Assembly (NCBI RefSeq): GCF_014284275.1
Contig: NZ_JACOFU010000001.1
Coordinates: 906,674 to 970,673 of the forward strand
DNA from: Affinundibacterium amnicola
GTDB taxonomy: Bacteria > Pseudomonadota > Gammaproteobacteria > Burkholderiales > Burkholderiaceae_D
Length of the DNA: 64,000 nt
Direction of reading: 5' to 3'
The position numbers and the translations under genes were made by a program. This document shows, one piece after another, positions 55,976 through 64,000 of the stretch (its first letter is position 1; each line of letters begins with the position of its first letter). The notes beneath the pieces were generated by a model that had not been told where the DNA came from, searched no databases, and was given only the letters and a program-made list of their open reading frames with translations.

Positions 55976-56905
55976 TTAGACGTTTGCTTCATCCACACGT
56001 GTTTCAAAACCAAAATCATAGTCCGCAGCCACGGTCATTACCGCGTCGCGGAAGTCACGCATCATTTGTGATCGTATCCCGCCACCAGGATATGCCAAGA
56101 CGTATTCATAGCTAATCTTGGCAGAAAACGGACGAACAACGACACCATTAGATGCCCAAATTTTGGCGGCAAATGGCTCAACGATTGACAGACCTAATCC
56201 ATTAGCAACCATTGCATAACGTGTATGCGATGTATGCGTCTTAATCACATTTCTAGGGACACTACCAACGTCAATCAAACTTTGTCGTTCTTTCTCATAA
56301 TTCTGAGAAATAATAGGCACCCATCCAATCATATTCTCTTCATGTAAATCTTCGGGAGAAATAGACTCTTTTGACGCAAGACGATGCCCTTCTGGCATCG
56401 CGCACATCACATTCACCTTCAAGATTTTCTCAATTTCAATTCCTGCAAATGGAGGAAAATCAAGTGCAATCGCCATATCAACTTTCATATCTTGCAGGCG
56501 CACTAAAATTTCCGGTCCGTTACAAGTATCGATCGTCACCGGGACATCTGGATGATATTTAAAAAACTCTTTAAGAACGAGAGGCATCAGTGTCGTTGAC
56601 AGCACAAACAAACAGGCAACCGAAATGCCCTCAGGTGTCTCATTACGAATATTGCTAGCTACCTGCGTTAGGCGTTCTAAACCAAGAAAGTTTTCTTCCA
56701 CCGCTCGATAAAATCGAACACCTGCTGTGGTTGGCTCTAATCGCCCTTTTGATCGATTAAACAGCCGAAACCCGAGAGATTCCTCTAAATCAGAAACTAA
56801 ACGACTAATTGCCGGCTGGGTTATATTCATCTTTCTTGCCGCGCCAATACTCGTGCCTGCGACCATAAGACAACGAAAAGCTTCGATTTGTCTAAATTTC
56901 ATCAT
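55976..56905 (-). CDS. LysR-family transcriptional regulator
   Basis: 309 residues, standard LTTR length. The N-terminal winged helix-turn-helix has FRCLMVAGTSIGAARKMNITQPAISRLVSDLEESLGFRLFNR; the rest is the periplasmic-binding-protein-like effector domain. It resembles the group regulating transport and catabolic genes, but the ligand is unknown. It is divergent from the DUF3224 gene, and a perfect 15-bp inverted repeat sits 51-83 bp upstream of its start. LTTRs often control the gene next to them and themselves from such a site. Confidence 0.92.
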   Translation of the reverse strand: MMKFRQIEAFRCLMVAGTSIGAARKMNITQPAISRLVSDLEESLGFRLFNRSKGRLEPTTAGVRFYRAVEENFLGLERLTQVASNIRNETPEGISVACLFVLSTTLMPLVLKEFFKYHPDVPVTIDTCNGPEILVRLQDMKVDMAIALDFPPFAGIEIEKILKVNVMCAMPEGHRLASKESISPEDLHEENMIGWVPIISQNYEKERQSLIDVGSVPRNVIKTHTSHTRYAMVANGLGLSIVEPFAAKIWASNGVVVRPFSAKISYEYVLAYPGGGIRSQMMRDFRDAVMTVAADYDFGFETRVDEANV

Positions 56906-56955
56906 TACTCAAGGGGCTTTTAAGTTAAAATATTTTTTAAACAACATAAGAACTA

Positions 56956-56988
56956 TCACAAAATCACATAGAGTATGTGATTTTGTGA
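56956..56988. promoter_or_regulatory. Perfect 15-bp inverted repeat between lysR and DUF3224 genes
   Basis: tcacaaaatcacata-gag-tatgtgattttgtga, 33 bp, no mismatch. It lies 51-83 bp upstream of the LysR start and about 207 bp upstream of the DUF3224 start. No T-run on either side, so it is not a terminator. It is the best operator candidate in the window. Confidence 0.65.
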
Positions 56989-57195
56989 GTAGACATGATA
57001 CGTGAATTTTGAAATACTCAAGTACACATGTGCACAAGAGGCGACAAGCCCAACGCATGTAGACAATAATAAGCAAAAAAATAAGCGCAAAAAAAATACT
57101 CAAAAGGTAATAATCATCGTGTCTTAGGCAAAACCAAAGTTCACCTTGAATAAAAATGAAAATAATCTTTTGAACGCCCTGGGGAGGTAAACGAA

Positions 57196-57582
57196 ATGTT
57201 AGCTTGTGGCACGGTAAAACTTTTTGGTATAGATGAAAAACTTGACCTGACGACGGGTCTTCGACGCTCAAAATTAACCCACCTTTATCTAGGTGATATT
57301 CAAGCTGAATCGAGCTTTGAATGTTTGGCATTTGCTGGCAACACAGATTCATCAAGTTTTGTTGGACTAGAATACCTCACAGGTAGAATTGGTGATCGTG
57401 TGGGTGGATTTATATTGCAACATATTGGCTCAATGAAATCTGGTCAGTCCATTAGCACCTTAAATGTCATTTCTGGATCAGGAACTGGTGATTTTGCGGG
57501 AATTAAAGGGCATGGACGAACAACTTGGAGCTCTACAGGAACCGATGCCTCACAAGTCTTATTAGAATACAGTTTCGAATAA
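57196..57582 (+). CDS. DUF3224 small beta-barrel-like protein
   Basis: 128 residues. The pattern LTHLYLGDIQAESSFECLAF, FVGLEYLTGRIGDRVGGFILQHIGSM and GSGTGDFAGIKGHGRTTW matches DUF3224 (allene-oxide-cyclase-like fold), a family of unknown function. GGGGAGG 8 nt before the ATG is a very good ribosome binding site. It is followed by a bidirectional terminator. It is divergent from the LysR gene, which probably controls it. Confidence 0.87.
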   Translation: MLACGTVKLFGIDEKLDLTTGLRRSKLTHLYLGDIQAESSFECLAFAGNTDSSSFVGLEYLTGRIGDRVGGFILQHIGSMKSGQSISTLNVISGSGTGDFAGIKGHGRTTWSSTGTDASQVLLEYSFE

Positions 57583-57594
57583 ATTGACGCGCAT

Positions 57595-57627
57595 AAAAAA
57601 ACCGATGATTCAATTCATCGGTTTTTT
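57595..57627 (+). terminator. Bidirectional terminator between DUF3224 and nusB genes
   Basis: Perfect 13-bp repeat aaaaaaccgatga / tcatcggtttttt with a 7-nt loop between the converging genes. Confidence 0.93.
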
Positions 57628-57678
57628 ACTCAATACGCAAATAATTTGCCAATTATTTCAATATTTATTGCCTTAGTT

Positions 57679-58143
57679 TTACTTCTTACTTTCAACTTCA
57701 ACCGTGCGTAAACGTGTAGCCAATTTATCTAATACGCCATTGACATACTTGTGACCATCCTGTCCACCAAACGATTTTGTTAACTCAACGGCTTCGTTAA
57801 TAATTACCCGATATGGAATTTCTATGTGATTCTTCATTTCATAGGCACCGATTAACAAAGCAGCGTGCTCAATCGGTGACAATTCGGCGATTCCACGATC
57901 AATAAATGGCGCAAATTCCTCACGTAATTGAATTGACTGATTGATAGCACCATGTAATAAGGCATCAAAATGTTCGCGGTCAGCTTTATCGAAACCATGT
58001 GCTTCACGAATGTGCGCGTCAATCACACCAGAGTCTTCATTATTTAACAACCACTGATAAATTCCTTGTAATGCGAACTCACGTGCACGATGACGTGGCG
58101 AGCGACTTTTACTTGGGTTTGCGTGTTGGGTATTTGATGTCAT
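57679..58143 (-). CDS. nusB: Transcription antitermination factor NusB
   Basis: 154 residues. The family pattern [19 protein letters not shown] at the start and [34 protein letters not shown] at the end are clear. It binds boxA RNA with NusE and helps rRNA transcription. It follows ribH after 60 bp, the common ribBA-ribH-nusB order. Confidence 0.96.
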   Translation of the reverse strand: MTSNTQHANPSKSRSPRHRAREFALQGIYQWLLNNEDSGVIDAHIREAHGFDKADREHFDALLHGAINQSIQLREEFAPFIDRGIAELSPIEHAALLIGAYEMKNHIEIPYRVIINEAVELTKSFGGQDGHKYVNGVLDKLATRLRTVEVESKK

Positions 58144-58203
58144 TCTATTTCCTATATTTACTTTTATCTTTGCATCGTGCTGTCACTCTAGAGACGACAC
58201 AAT

Positions 58204-58704
58204 TTACCCTTGCTCGTACTCGATGCCCTCAGTCGCTTCTGCAAGCTCTTCTAAAGCGAGAGTCAAATTAGCCATTTCCACTGCAACACGAGCTGCATCA
58301 GCACCTTTTTCGTGCATACGTGCTTCCGCCTGAGCATCATTTTCGGTCGTCAAAATTGCATTTGCAATTGGGATTCCAGTGTCCAAACCTACACGCGTGA
58401 TACCAGCACCAGACTCATTTGATACCAACTCAAAATGATAAGTTTCACCTCGGATCACCGCTCCGAGCGCAATCAGCGCATCAAATTGATGGGTCGCCGC
58501 CAGCTTTTGCAAGGCTAAAGGAACTTCTAGCGCTCCTGGCACGGTAACATGAAGGATATCTTCATCCATGACACCTAGTTGTCGTAATTCTTGCAAACAT
58601 GAATCTAATAAGCCTGCGCCAACATTTTCATTGAATCGCGCCTGTACGATCCCAACGCGTACACCAGCACCATCTAAATTTGATTCGTAATGTCCAACTG
58701 TCAT
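58204..58704 (-). CDS. ribH: 6,7-dimethyl-8-ribityllumazine synthase
   Basis: 166 residues from the second ATG, at 58704. GAGG lies 8 nt upstream of it but only 2 nt upstream of the ATG at 58710, so the second start is preferred. It condenses 5-amino-6-ribitylaminouracil with the butanone phosphate made by Rib[53 protein letters not shown] and [13 protein letters not shown] are the conserved blocks. It is between ribB and nusB. Confidence 0.96.
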   Translation of the reverse strand: MTVGHYESNLDGAGVRVGIVQARFNENVGAGLLDSCLQELRQLGVMDEDILHVTVPGALEVPLALQKLAATHQFDALIALGAVIRGETYHFELVSNESGAGITRVGLDTGIPIANAILTTENDAQAEARMHEKGADAARVAVEMANLTLALEELAEATEGIEYEQG

Positions 58705-58785
58705 TTTCATTTCCTCTCGAGACCATCAGGGTCTCATTTATTTTTCATCTTATTTTCAATTTACTTGTCAGCAAATTTACTGAGA

Positions 58786-59901
58786 TTACTTTACTGTAGA
58801 ACTATCCAGATAACCTGTCACTTCCAAGTTGAAGCCTGTCATTGACGGCATCTTACGCGGGTTTGCCAACAATCGCATCTGCCCGACGCCGACATCTTTT
58901 AAAATCTGAGCACCGATACCATAAGTCCGCAGATCCATACGCGCTGCACGTGCCTGTGGACGACTTTCTGGCGTTTTCAAAGCATTGAATTGCGCAAACA
59001 ACTGTTCCGCCGTTTCCTCGCAATTTAGTAAGACCATGACACCATTGTCTGCAGACTTAATCATTGCCAACGCGTTGGCAATACTCCAAGAATGTGTCGA
59101 AATTTGCGCTTCTAATAAATCTAAAATCGATACTGGCTGATGAACGCGAACTAATGCTTCCTTCTCGCTACTAATATCGCCATGAATTAATGCAAGATGT
59201 GCGGAGTTACTAGGCAAGTCACGATAGACGATTGCTTTGAATTGGCCATGCACAGTTTCCATATCACGCTCAGCAACCCGCTGCACCATGCTTTCATTTT
59301 GACTACGATAACGAATCAAATCAGCAATCGTTCCAATCTTTAATCCATGAGTTTCCGCGAATATCATTAGATCGGGCAATCGAGCCATTGTACCGTCATC
59401 TTTCATGATCTCACATATGACTGAAGATGGATTCAATCCAGCCAACTCTGCAAAATCACATCCAGCCTCTGTGTGACCTGCTCGCATCAGCACGCCACCT
59501 TTTTGCGCTTTTAATGGGAAGATATGACCTGGCTGAACAATATCGTCAGCCGTCATCTTAGGATCAACTGCAACTTGAACAGTACGAGCACGATCTGCGG
59601 CCGAAATTCCTGTTGTAACGCCCTCAGCCGCTTCAATTGAGACAGTGAAATTGGTTCCATATGCGGTGCCGTTGCGTGTCGCCATCATTGGCAAATTCAA
59701 CTGATTACAGCGTTCCTCTGTCAATGTTAAACAAATTAACCCACGGCCATATTTCGCCATAAAGTTAATCGCCTCTGGAGTTACAAACTCAGCAGCCAAT
59801 ACTAAGTCACCTTCGTTTTCTCTATCTTCCTCATCGACCAAAATCACCATGCGTCCAGCACGTAATTCTTCAATAATTTCTTGAGTATTTGACAATTTCA
59901 T
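58786..59901 (-). CDS. ribB: 3,4-dihydroxy-2-butanone-4-phosphate synthase with degenerate RibA-like domain
   Basis: 371 residues from the ATG at 59901, with GGGA upstream; a TTG/ATG 30 nt before is less likely. The N-terminal RibB domain (about 1-200) is intact: [11 protein letters not shown] (metal and substrate site) and [17 protein letters not shown]. The C-terminal half aligns with GTP cyclohydrolase II ([15 protein letters not shown] and [26 protein letters not shown]), but the three zinc Cys of ECxxxxVFGSxxCDC are missing. Expected activity is RibB only; a separate RibA must exist elsewhere. No FMN riboswitch motif is visible upstream. Confidence 0.93.
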   Translation of the reverse strand: MKLSNTQEIIEELRAGRMVILVDEEDRENEGDLVLAAEFVTPEAINFMAKYGRGLICLTLTEERCNQLNLPMMATRNGTAYGTNFTVSIEAAEGVTTGISAADRARTVQVAVDPKMTADDIVQPGHIFPLKAQKGGVLMRAGHTEAGCDFAELAGLNPSSVICEIMKDDGTMARLPDLMIFAETHGLKIGTIADLIRYRSQNESMVQRVAERDMETVHGQFKAIVYRDLPSNSAHLALIHGDISSEKEALVRVHQPVSILDLLEAQISTHSWSIANALAMIKSADNGVMVLLNCEETAEQLFAQFNALKTPESRPQARAARMDLRTYGIGAQILKDVGVGQMRLLANPRKMPSMTGFNLEVTGYLDSSTVK

Positions 59902-60124
59902 GAGTTTTTCCCGCTTAAATAGCGATTTCAATGCGACGATTCACATCATTTTTATCTAACCCTCTATTCTAAAGTATTTAAACGGAAAAGCAGATAAGAG
60001 TCGGCATCTTTAAGATCTTATTCAAATCAAGTTTCTGCTAAATCAAGAATCGACATAGAACCTGCCTATTTTCGCGGCTCTTTAAGCTTCTTCTACAAGA
60101 TAATTGATTGCCAACTTCCAAGAC

Positions 60125-60157
60125 AAAAAAATGCCGCAAAAAATTGCGGCATTTTCT
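60125..60157 (-). terminator. Terminator of the propeller-amidohydrolase gene
   Basis: Perfect 9-bp stem atgccgcaa/ttgcggcat with a T-run on the minus strand, 30 nt after the stop codon. Confidence 0.92.
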
Positions 60158-60181
60158 AAAACACTTCGATCAAAAATGTAC

Positions 60182-63100
60182 TTAATGACCATGCCCCTCA
60201 CCATGCGTTTCCACATTGACAGGTGCATTCACACCATTCTTACCCTCAAAGAAAAATGGTTTTCTAGCTTTATTCCTTAATCCGACTTCATTCATATTCT
60301 CAACGTCATATAAGCGACCGTTAATCATCACTTGTGCAATTTGATCGGATTGACGAATATCTTTTAGAATATCTCCATTCAAAATCACCAAATCAGCCAA
60401 CTTACCTACTTCTAATGAGCCAATGTCTTTGTCCATTCCCAGATATCGCGCGCCATTTAAAGTAGATGCACGAATCACCTCTAACGGAGTCATGCCACCA
60501 CGAGCCAATGTCCACATTTCCCAATGTGCGCCTAAACCCTCGCGTTGGCCATGCGCGCCCAAATTTACAGGTATGCCAGCACGTTGTAATTCAGTCGCAG
60601 TACGCGCCACATTAAAGACATTAAAATCTTCCTCTGGCGCAGTTAAACGTCTAACGCTGCGAGGCTCAAGTACCGAGCGAGGAACGTAACGAGACAATAT
60701 AGGATGCTTCCAAACGTCGGTTCTGGCGTACCAATAATGCTCGCCATCTAACCCGCCGTAACCAACAATTAAAGTTGGTGTATATCCAACCTGAGTCTGT
60801 GACCAAAGTTGTTTAACGTCATCATAGGCATTTGCAACCGGAATCGAATGTTCCACACCAGTATGTCCATCGATCACCATCGTCATATTATGCTGAAAAA
60901 GTGAACCACCTTCTGGCACAACCATCATGCCAGTTTGACGGGCTGCCTCCAGAATTTGTTGACGCTGTTCACGACGAGGTTGGTTGTAACTTTTCACAGA
61001 AATCGCGCCAGCAGCCTTCAAGCGTTTCATGTGTGTCAACGCATCATCAAGACTATTTACAACAGCACTAAAGTTGGCCTTTGCGCCATACAAAATAGTT
61101 CCCGTCGAAAAAATTCGAGGAGCGACCACGCGCCCTGCTTTTTGCATTTCGCTTTGAGTAAAGATTTCAGTCGTGTCGTTTGAGGGATCATGTATCGTCG
61201 TTACACCAAATGCCAAAGATGCATAATTGACCCAACTTTGTTGAGGAATTATTTCACTCTCCCCCATGCCACCATGCCAATGTACATCAACAAGACCAGG
61301 AATAATTGTCTTTCCCTTTAGGTCGATCTGCTTTGCGCCAGCTGGGACAGAAACATTTTCAGCTGTTCCCACTTGAACTATCCGGTTATCCTTAATGACG
61401 ATACGAGCATTCTCAATAACCTCATCCCCCTTCATGGTCACTACACGTGCACCGGATAAAACAATCGATCCATTTGGCTTATCTGATACTTCACGGAATC
61501 CGATTTTCAGACCGGACTCTACTGGCTTAGGTAATTCTTTAGGGGCGCCCGCTACAAATCCAAATGTATTGGTTAAAGCGGTGGTAAATAATTCGTCGCC
61601 CAAAGAAAAATGAATCTTCTGACTATCTCCAGACCAGTGCAAATAATCGCCAGCGTTGACATCTAATTGCTTTACTGGCAAAGCATCCGCTTTCGCCCCA
61701 ACAGTTAAGGTTTTACCGACCAATGGCATCGGCATCACATACGCATGGAACCGCTCATTAAAAGCCAGCCATTTTCCATCACGAGATACTGAGAACGCAG
61801 AAACAAAATCACCTTTTGCAATAGCCACATCTTCACTTCTGTCCAGCTTGACACGGAACAATGAAGTCGACCAATCGACCTCTCCAGTGTACTTAGTACG
61901 CGTCAAATAAATGACATCGTTATCGTTCGCAAATTGAGGAGCACTCCCATCATCGGCCACCTTCCGAGGAATTGATTTCCCATCAGTAGGAACGACATAG
62001 ACACCCGTTTCCATTCCATGCCATGGGGAGGTTAAATAACCGCCTCGTGATTTTACAAAAATGGCTTGCTTTCCATCTGGGGAAAGCGTGACATCAGCAT
62101 ATTTGCCTGGCTCTTTAGTTAAAGTTAACTCTTGTCCACTGCGTAAATCGATTGTTTTAACAGCACCTAATTTCTCATCATGCCAGGTAGTAAATATGAC
62201 ACTTTGGCCATCACGTGAGAATTGCGGGAAATACTCAAAATAATCGTTTTGTTTCGTCAAACGACGTGGTGAACCATTCGGCAGATCGCGAATATACAGG
62301 TGTCCTAATGCTGAATAAATGACTTTATCGCCTTTTGGTGACACATTTACCCAACGCAATTGTTTAACGTCAAATTGCTCACTACCAACCGGCGTCGCAA
62401 ATCGAACGGCATTGCGAATTTCACGTGTATCCTTGACGTGAAATGGAATTTCTTGAGCAGATTTTGCAAATGGATCAACTTTCCAAATTTTCCCCTTTGC
62501 CCACAACACGATTTGCTTTGCATCCGGCATCCAAGAAAACGCAGGATAAACGCCATGAATTGCCCATGCTTCTTGCATATCTCGCTCTAGCTCTCCCCAA
62601 ACAGGAAATTCTTCGCCGCTTTTCAAGTCTTTCAAAAACAAGGTGCTTTGATTTCTGACGCGACGAACAAACGCCAAATACTTACCATCAGGCGATGGCG
62701 TCGGGCGCACTGCACCGCCAGAACCGCTCACAAAGGAGATGGTTTTCCCATCACGTAAATCTTTTCTAAATATCTGATAAATTTGTGCATTTGAATTCTT
62801 GTTATATTCAAACGCCGATCCACTTGTCGTATCTTGTGAAAAATAGACATAACGACCGTCAGGTGAAAAAGCTGGCTCACCGAGATCTTTTTGCCAATTT
62901 GGTTTTTCATTAATTTGCACACCAGAACCACCACTGGCGTGATACATCCAAATTTCACCAGAACCTAGGGAGCGAGTACCGGAATAATGTTTGCGGGCAG
63001 CGATAAACTCACCGTTTGGATGCCACACAGGATTATTCAATAAACGAAAGTCTTCTTTCGTTACCGCACGAGAATTACTTCCATCGACGTTCATAACCCA

Positions 63101-63445
63101 GACATTGTCACCACCGCCAGCATCTGACATATAAGCAATTTGCTTACCATCAGGAGAAAACCGCGCTTGCATCTCCCAAGCCATTGTATGCGTCAAGGCT
63201 TTCGCTTCTCCTCCGGCTATTGGCATGAGATACAAATCACCGAGTACATCAAACACAATTTGTTTACCGTCTGGGCTAACATCGACACTCATCCAAGTGC
63301 CAGTTCTGACATCCAAATTTGTTGTTTTACTTTCTCCGGGTGGATTATTCACATCCCATTTTTTCTTAGGCGCATCCGCAGCACTGACCGAAACAGACAT
63401 TGCCATCAAAGATGCCACAATAATATTGCGACTACTATTTCGCAT
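60182..63445 (-). CDS. Exported amidohydrolase with N-terminal TolB-like beta-propeller
   Basis: 1087 residues. Sec signal peptide of about 23 residues (NIIVASLMAMSVSVSA). Residues about 50-640 are WD40-like/PD40 propeller repeats (SPDGKQIVFD, SPDGKQIAYMS, SPDGKYLAFV and several more). Residues about 660-1060 form an amidohydrolase domain with the metal HxH in DVHWHGG (near 720), GVEHS and LGAHGQREG later, and the closing GSLEVGKLADLVIL. The tail is His/Glu-rich (GEGHGH). It is probably a periplasmic peptidase or amidase of unknown substrate. GGGGAG lies 6 nt upstream of the ATG. Confidence 0.9.
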   Translation of the reverse strand: MRNSSRNIIVASLMAMSVSVSAADAPKKKWDVNNPPGESKTTNLDVRTGTWMSVDVSPDGKQIVFDVLGDLYLMPIAGGEAKALTHTMAWEMQARFSPDGKQIAYMSDAGGGDNVWVMNVDGSNSRAVTKEDFRLLNNPVWHPNGEFIAARKHYSGTRSLGSGEIWMYHASGGSGVQINEKPNWQKDLGEPAFSPDGRYVYFSQDTTSGSAFEYNKNSNAQIYQIFRKDLRDGKTISFVSGSGGAVRPTPSPDGKYLAFVRRVRNQSTLFLKDLKSGEEFPVWGELERDMQEAWAIHGVYPAFSWMPDAKQIVLWAKGKIWKVDPFAKSAQEIPFHVKDTREIRNAVRFATPVGSEQFDVKQLRWVNVSPKGDKVIYSALGHLYIRDLPNGSPRRLTKQNDYFEYFPQFSRDGQSVIFTTWHDEKLGAVKTIDLRSGQELTLTKEPGKYADVTLSPDGKQAIFVKSRGGYLTSPWHGMETGVYVVPTDGKSIPRKVADDGSAPQFANDNDVIYLTRTKYTGEVDWSTSLFRVKLDRSEDVAIAKGDFVSAFSVSRDGKWLAFNERFHAYVMPMPLVGKTLTVGAKADALPVKQLDVNAGDYLHWSGDSQKIHFSLGDELFTTALTNTFGFVAGAPKELPKPVESGLKIGFREVSDKPNGSIVLSGARVVTMKGDEVIENARIVIKDNRIVQVGTAENVSVPAGAKQIDLKGKTIIPGLVDVHWHGGMGESEIIPQQSWVNYASLAFGVTTIHDPSNDTTEIFTQSEMQKAGRVVAPRIFSTGTILYGAKANFSAVVNSLDDALTHMKRLKAAGAISVKSYNQPRREQRQQILEAARQTGMMVVPEGGSLFQHNMTMVIDGHTGVEHSIPVANAYDDVKQLWSQTQVGYTPTLIVGYGGLDGEHYWYARTDVWKHPILSRYVPRSVLEPRSVRRLTAPEEDFNVFNVARTATELQRAGIPVNLGAHGQREGLGAHWEMWTLARGGMTPLEVIRASTLNGARYLGMDKDIGSLEVGKLADLVILNGDILKDIRQSDQIAQVMINGRLYDVENMNEVGLRNKARKPFFFEGKNGVNAPVNVETHGEGHGH

Positions 63446-63846
63446 GAAACTCTCCCCTTAAATATTATTAAAATAAAAACTAAGTATGCATTTAAAATGA
63501 CATTTTCGTCAATTTTTATTCAGTTAGGCTTACTCACGGCTTTGACAAAAACAAGAAGTGCTTGGTTCAAATATATCGGATAAAACATCGACAAATAAGT
63601 CTAAGGCTTCAAAATCGATCATTTCTAAAAAGACAAGCGAAGAGACAATGCAAAGCACTGTAATCACTAAGTGATACAAAAATTACTTAGTGACGAGAGC
63701 AGGAATAGATGAGGAGGCTAAAGAGGAAATAAGTCAGTCAGTGACAGTCTAAGGCGGAGGCTCGAATCAGAAGAACAGGAAAGCACAAGCAAATCTAAAC
63801 AAATTTGGCTGAAGAGTGCGGTAGGAAATGAAGTGTAGAAGGATTT
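63446..63846. other. Intergenic region between amidohydrolase and rRNA operon end
   Basis: 401 bp with no convincing gene. It contains an inverted repeat tcactaagt/acttagtga at 63664-63693 (12-nt spacer) and must hold the amidohydrolase promoter. Nothing else is recognised. Confidence 0.55.
63664..63693. repeat. Inverted repeat upstream of the amidohydrolase gene
   Basis: Perfect 9-bp arms tcactaagt and acttagtga with 12 nt between. No T-run follows on either strand, so it is more likely an operator than a terminator. Confidence 0.35.
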
Positions 63847-63885
63847 AAAAAAGCAAAAGCCCCTGATTCGATTTGAATCAGGGGC
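63847..63885 (-). terminator. Rho-independent terminator of the rRNA operon
   Basis: Perfect 11-bp stem gcccctgattc/gaatcaggggc with a 5-nt loop and TTTTGCTTTTTT on the minus strand, about 15 nt after the 5S rRNA 3' end. Confidence 0.93.
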
Positions 63886-63899
63886 GATGCGGAATAAGA

Positions 63900-64000
63900 G
63901 CCTGACGATGACCTACTTTCACACTGGTTGCAGCACTATCATCGGCGCAAAGTCGTTTCACGGTCCTGTTCGGGATGGGAAGGTGTGGTACCAACTTGCT
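63900..64000 (-). rRNA. rrf: 5S ribosomal RNA, partial (5' end outside window)
   Basis: The minus strand reads AGCAAGTTGGTACCACACC at the window edge, then CCCATCCCGAACAGG, GTGAAACGACTTTGCGCCGA, and GTAGGTCATCGTCAGGC at the 3' end, the 5S consensus for Burkholderiales. Only about 14 nt of the 5' end are missing. The 16S-23S part of the operon should lie to the right, transcribed toward this window. Confidence 0.93.

Noticed and set aside
56956..56988. Palindrome as a CRP site
   Set aside because: The half-sites are oriented TCACA then TGTGA, the reverse of the CRP consensus, and the arms are too long.
56909..57355. Minus-strand ORF of 148 codons with a hydrophobic stretch
   Set aside because: It covers the palindrome and the start of the well-supported DUF3224 gene on the other strand.
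59932..60181. FMN riboswitch upstream of ribB
   Set aside because: None of the conserved RFN element blocks are visible on the minus strand.
1..64000. CRISPR arrays, prophage, transposons, tRNA genes
   Set aside because: No spaced repeats, integrase/transposase frames or tRNA-like TPsiC segments were found in reading through the window.

Overview
The window looks like chromosomal DNA of a betaproteobacterium, most likely order Burkholderiales and close to the Oxalobacteraceae (Undibacterium/Herminiimonas type). Evidence: the surE-pcm-nlpD-rpoS block, the SRP RNA-dnaX-ybaB-recR block, an Orn/Lys/Arg decarboxylase and dcd close together, a ribB-ribH-nusB block whose RibB has a dead RibA-like half, and a full type II secretion operon. 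Base composition is moderately AT-rich for this order (judged by eye). No tRNA, CRISPR array, transposase, prophage or integron is visible. The assignment rests on gene content, not on a 16S comparison.

Left part (1-12.2 kb): the 5' part of a fimV-like gene cut by the window edge, trmJ, suhB, an rhlE-type helicase, mutS, an unknown exported protein, mtfA, rarD and a large PLP decarboxylase. From 12.3 to 17.4 kb a three-gene block sits between the decarboxylase and dcd: a PilZ protein, a lipoprotein joining RTX-associated/DUF4214 modules to DUF1800, and a Tat-exported DUF1501 protein. This is the most accessory-looking part of the window.

Middle (17.4-34.3 kb): dcd, an XdhC-family protein without its oxidase, a DnaQ-like exonuclease fused to DUF1653, an MFS and an OPT transporter, two small conserved-looking genes, cheV, ppnN, rlmD, the rpoS cluster and an HD-GYP protein. 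From 46.4 down to 35.3 kb runs the type II secretion operon gspG-H-I-J-K-L-M-N-D-E-F-C on the minus strand. A uracil-DNA-glycosylase-like gene that has lost the catalytic Asp follows 13 bp behind gspC and is probably cotranscribed.

Right part (46.7-64 kb): a DUF1289 gene, a MarC-family membrane protein, a CoA-transferase, recR-ybaB-dnaX with the SRP RNA upstream, ubiD, a lytic transglycosylase with a structured upstream region, a LysR regulator divergent from a DUF3224 gene with a perfect 15-bp inverted repeat between them, nusB-ribH-ribB, a large periplasmic propeller-amidohydrolase, and the 3' end of an rRNA operon (5S rRNA) on the minus strand.

Most of the window is housekeeping. The items most worth a second look are the DUF4214-DUF1800/DUF1501 pair beside a PilZ protein, the degenerate UDG at the end of the gsp operon, the exonuclease-DUF1653 fusion, the LysR/DUF3224 palindrome and the structured region before the lytic transglycosylase. 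I found no clear evidence of a wholly new multi-gene system; these are leads.
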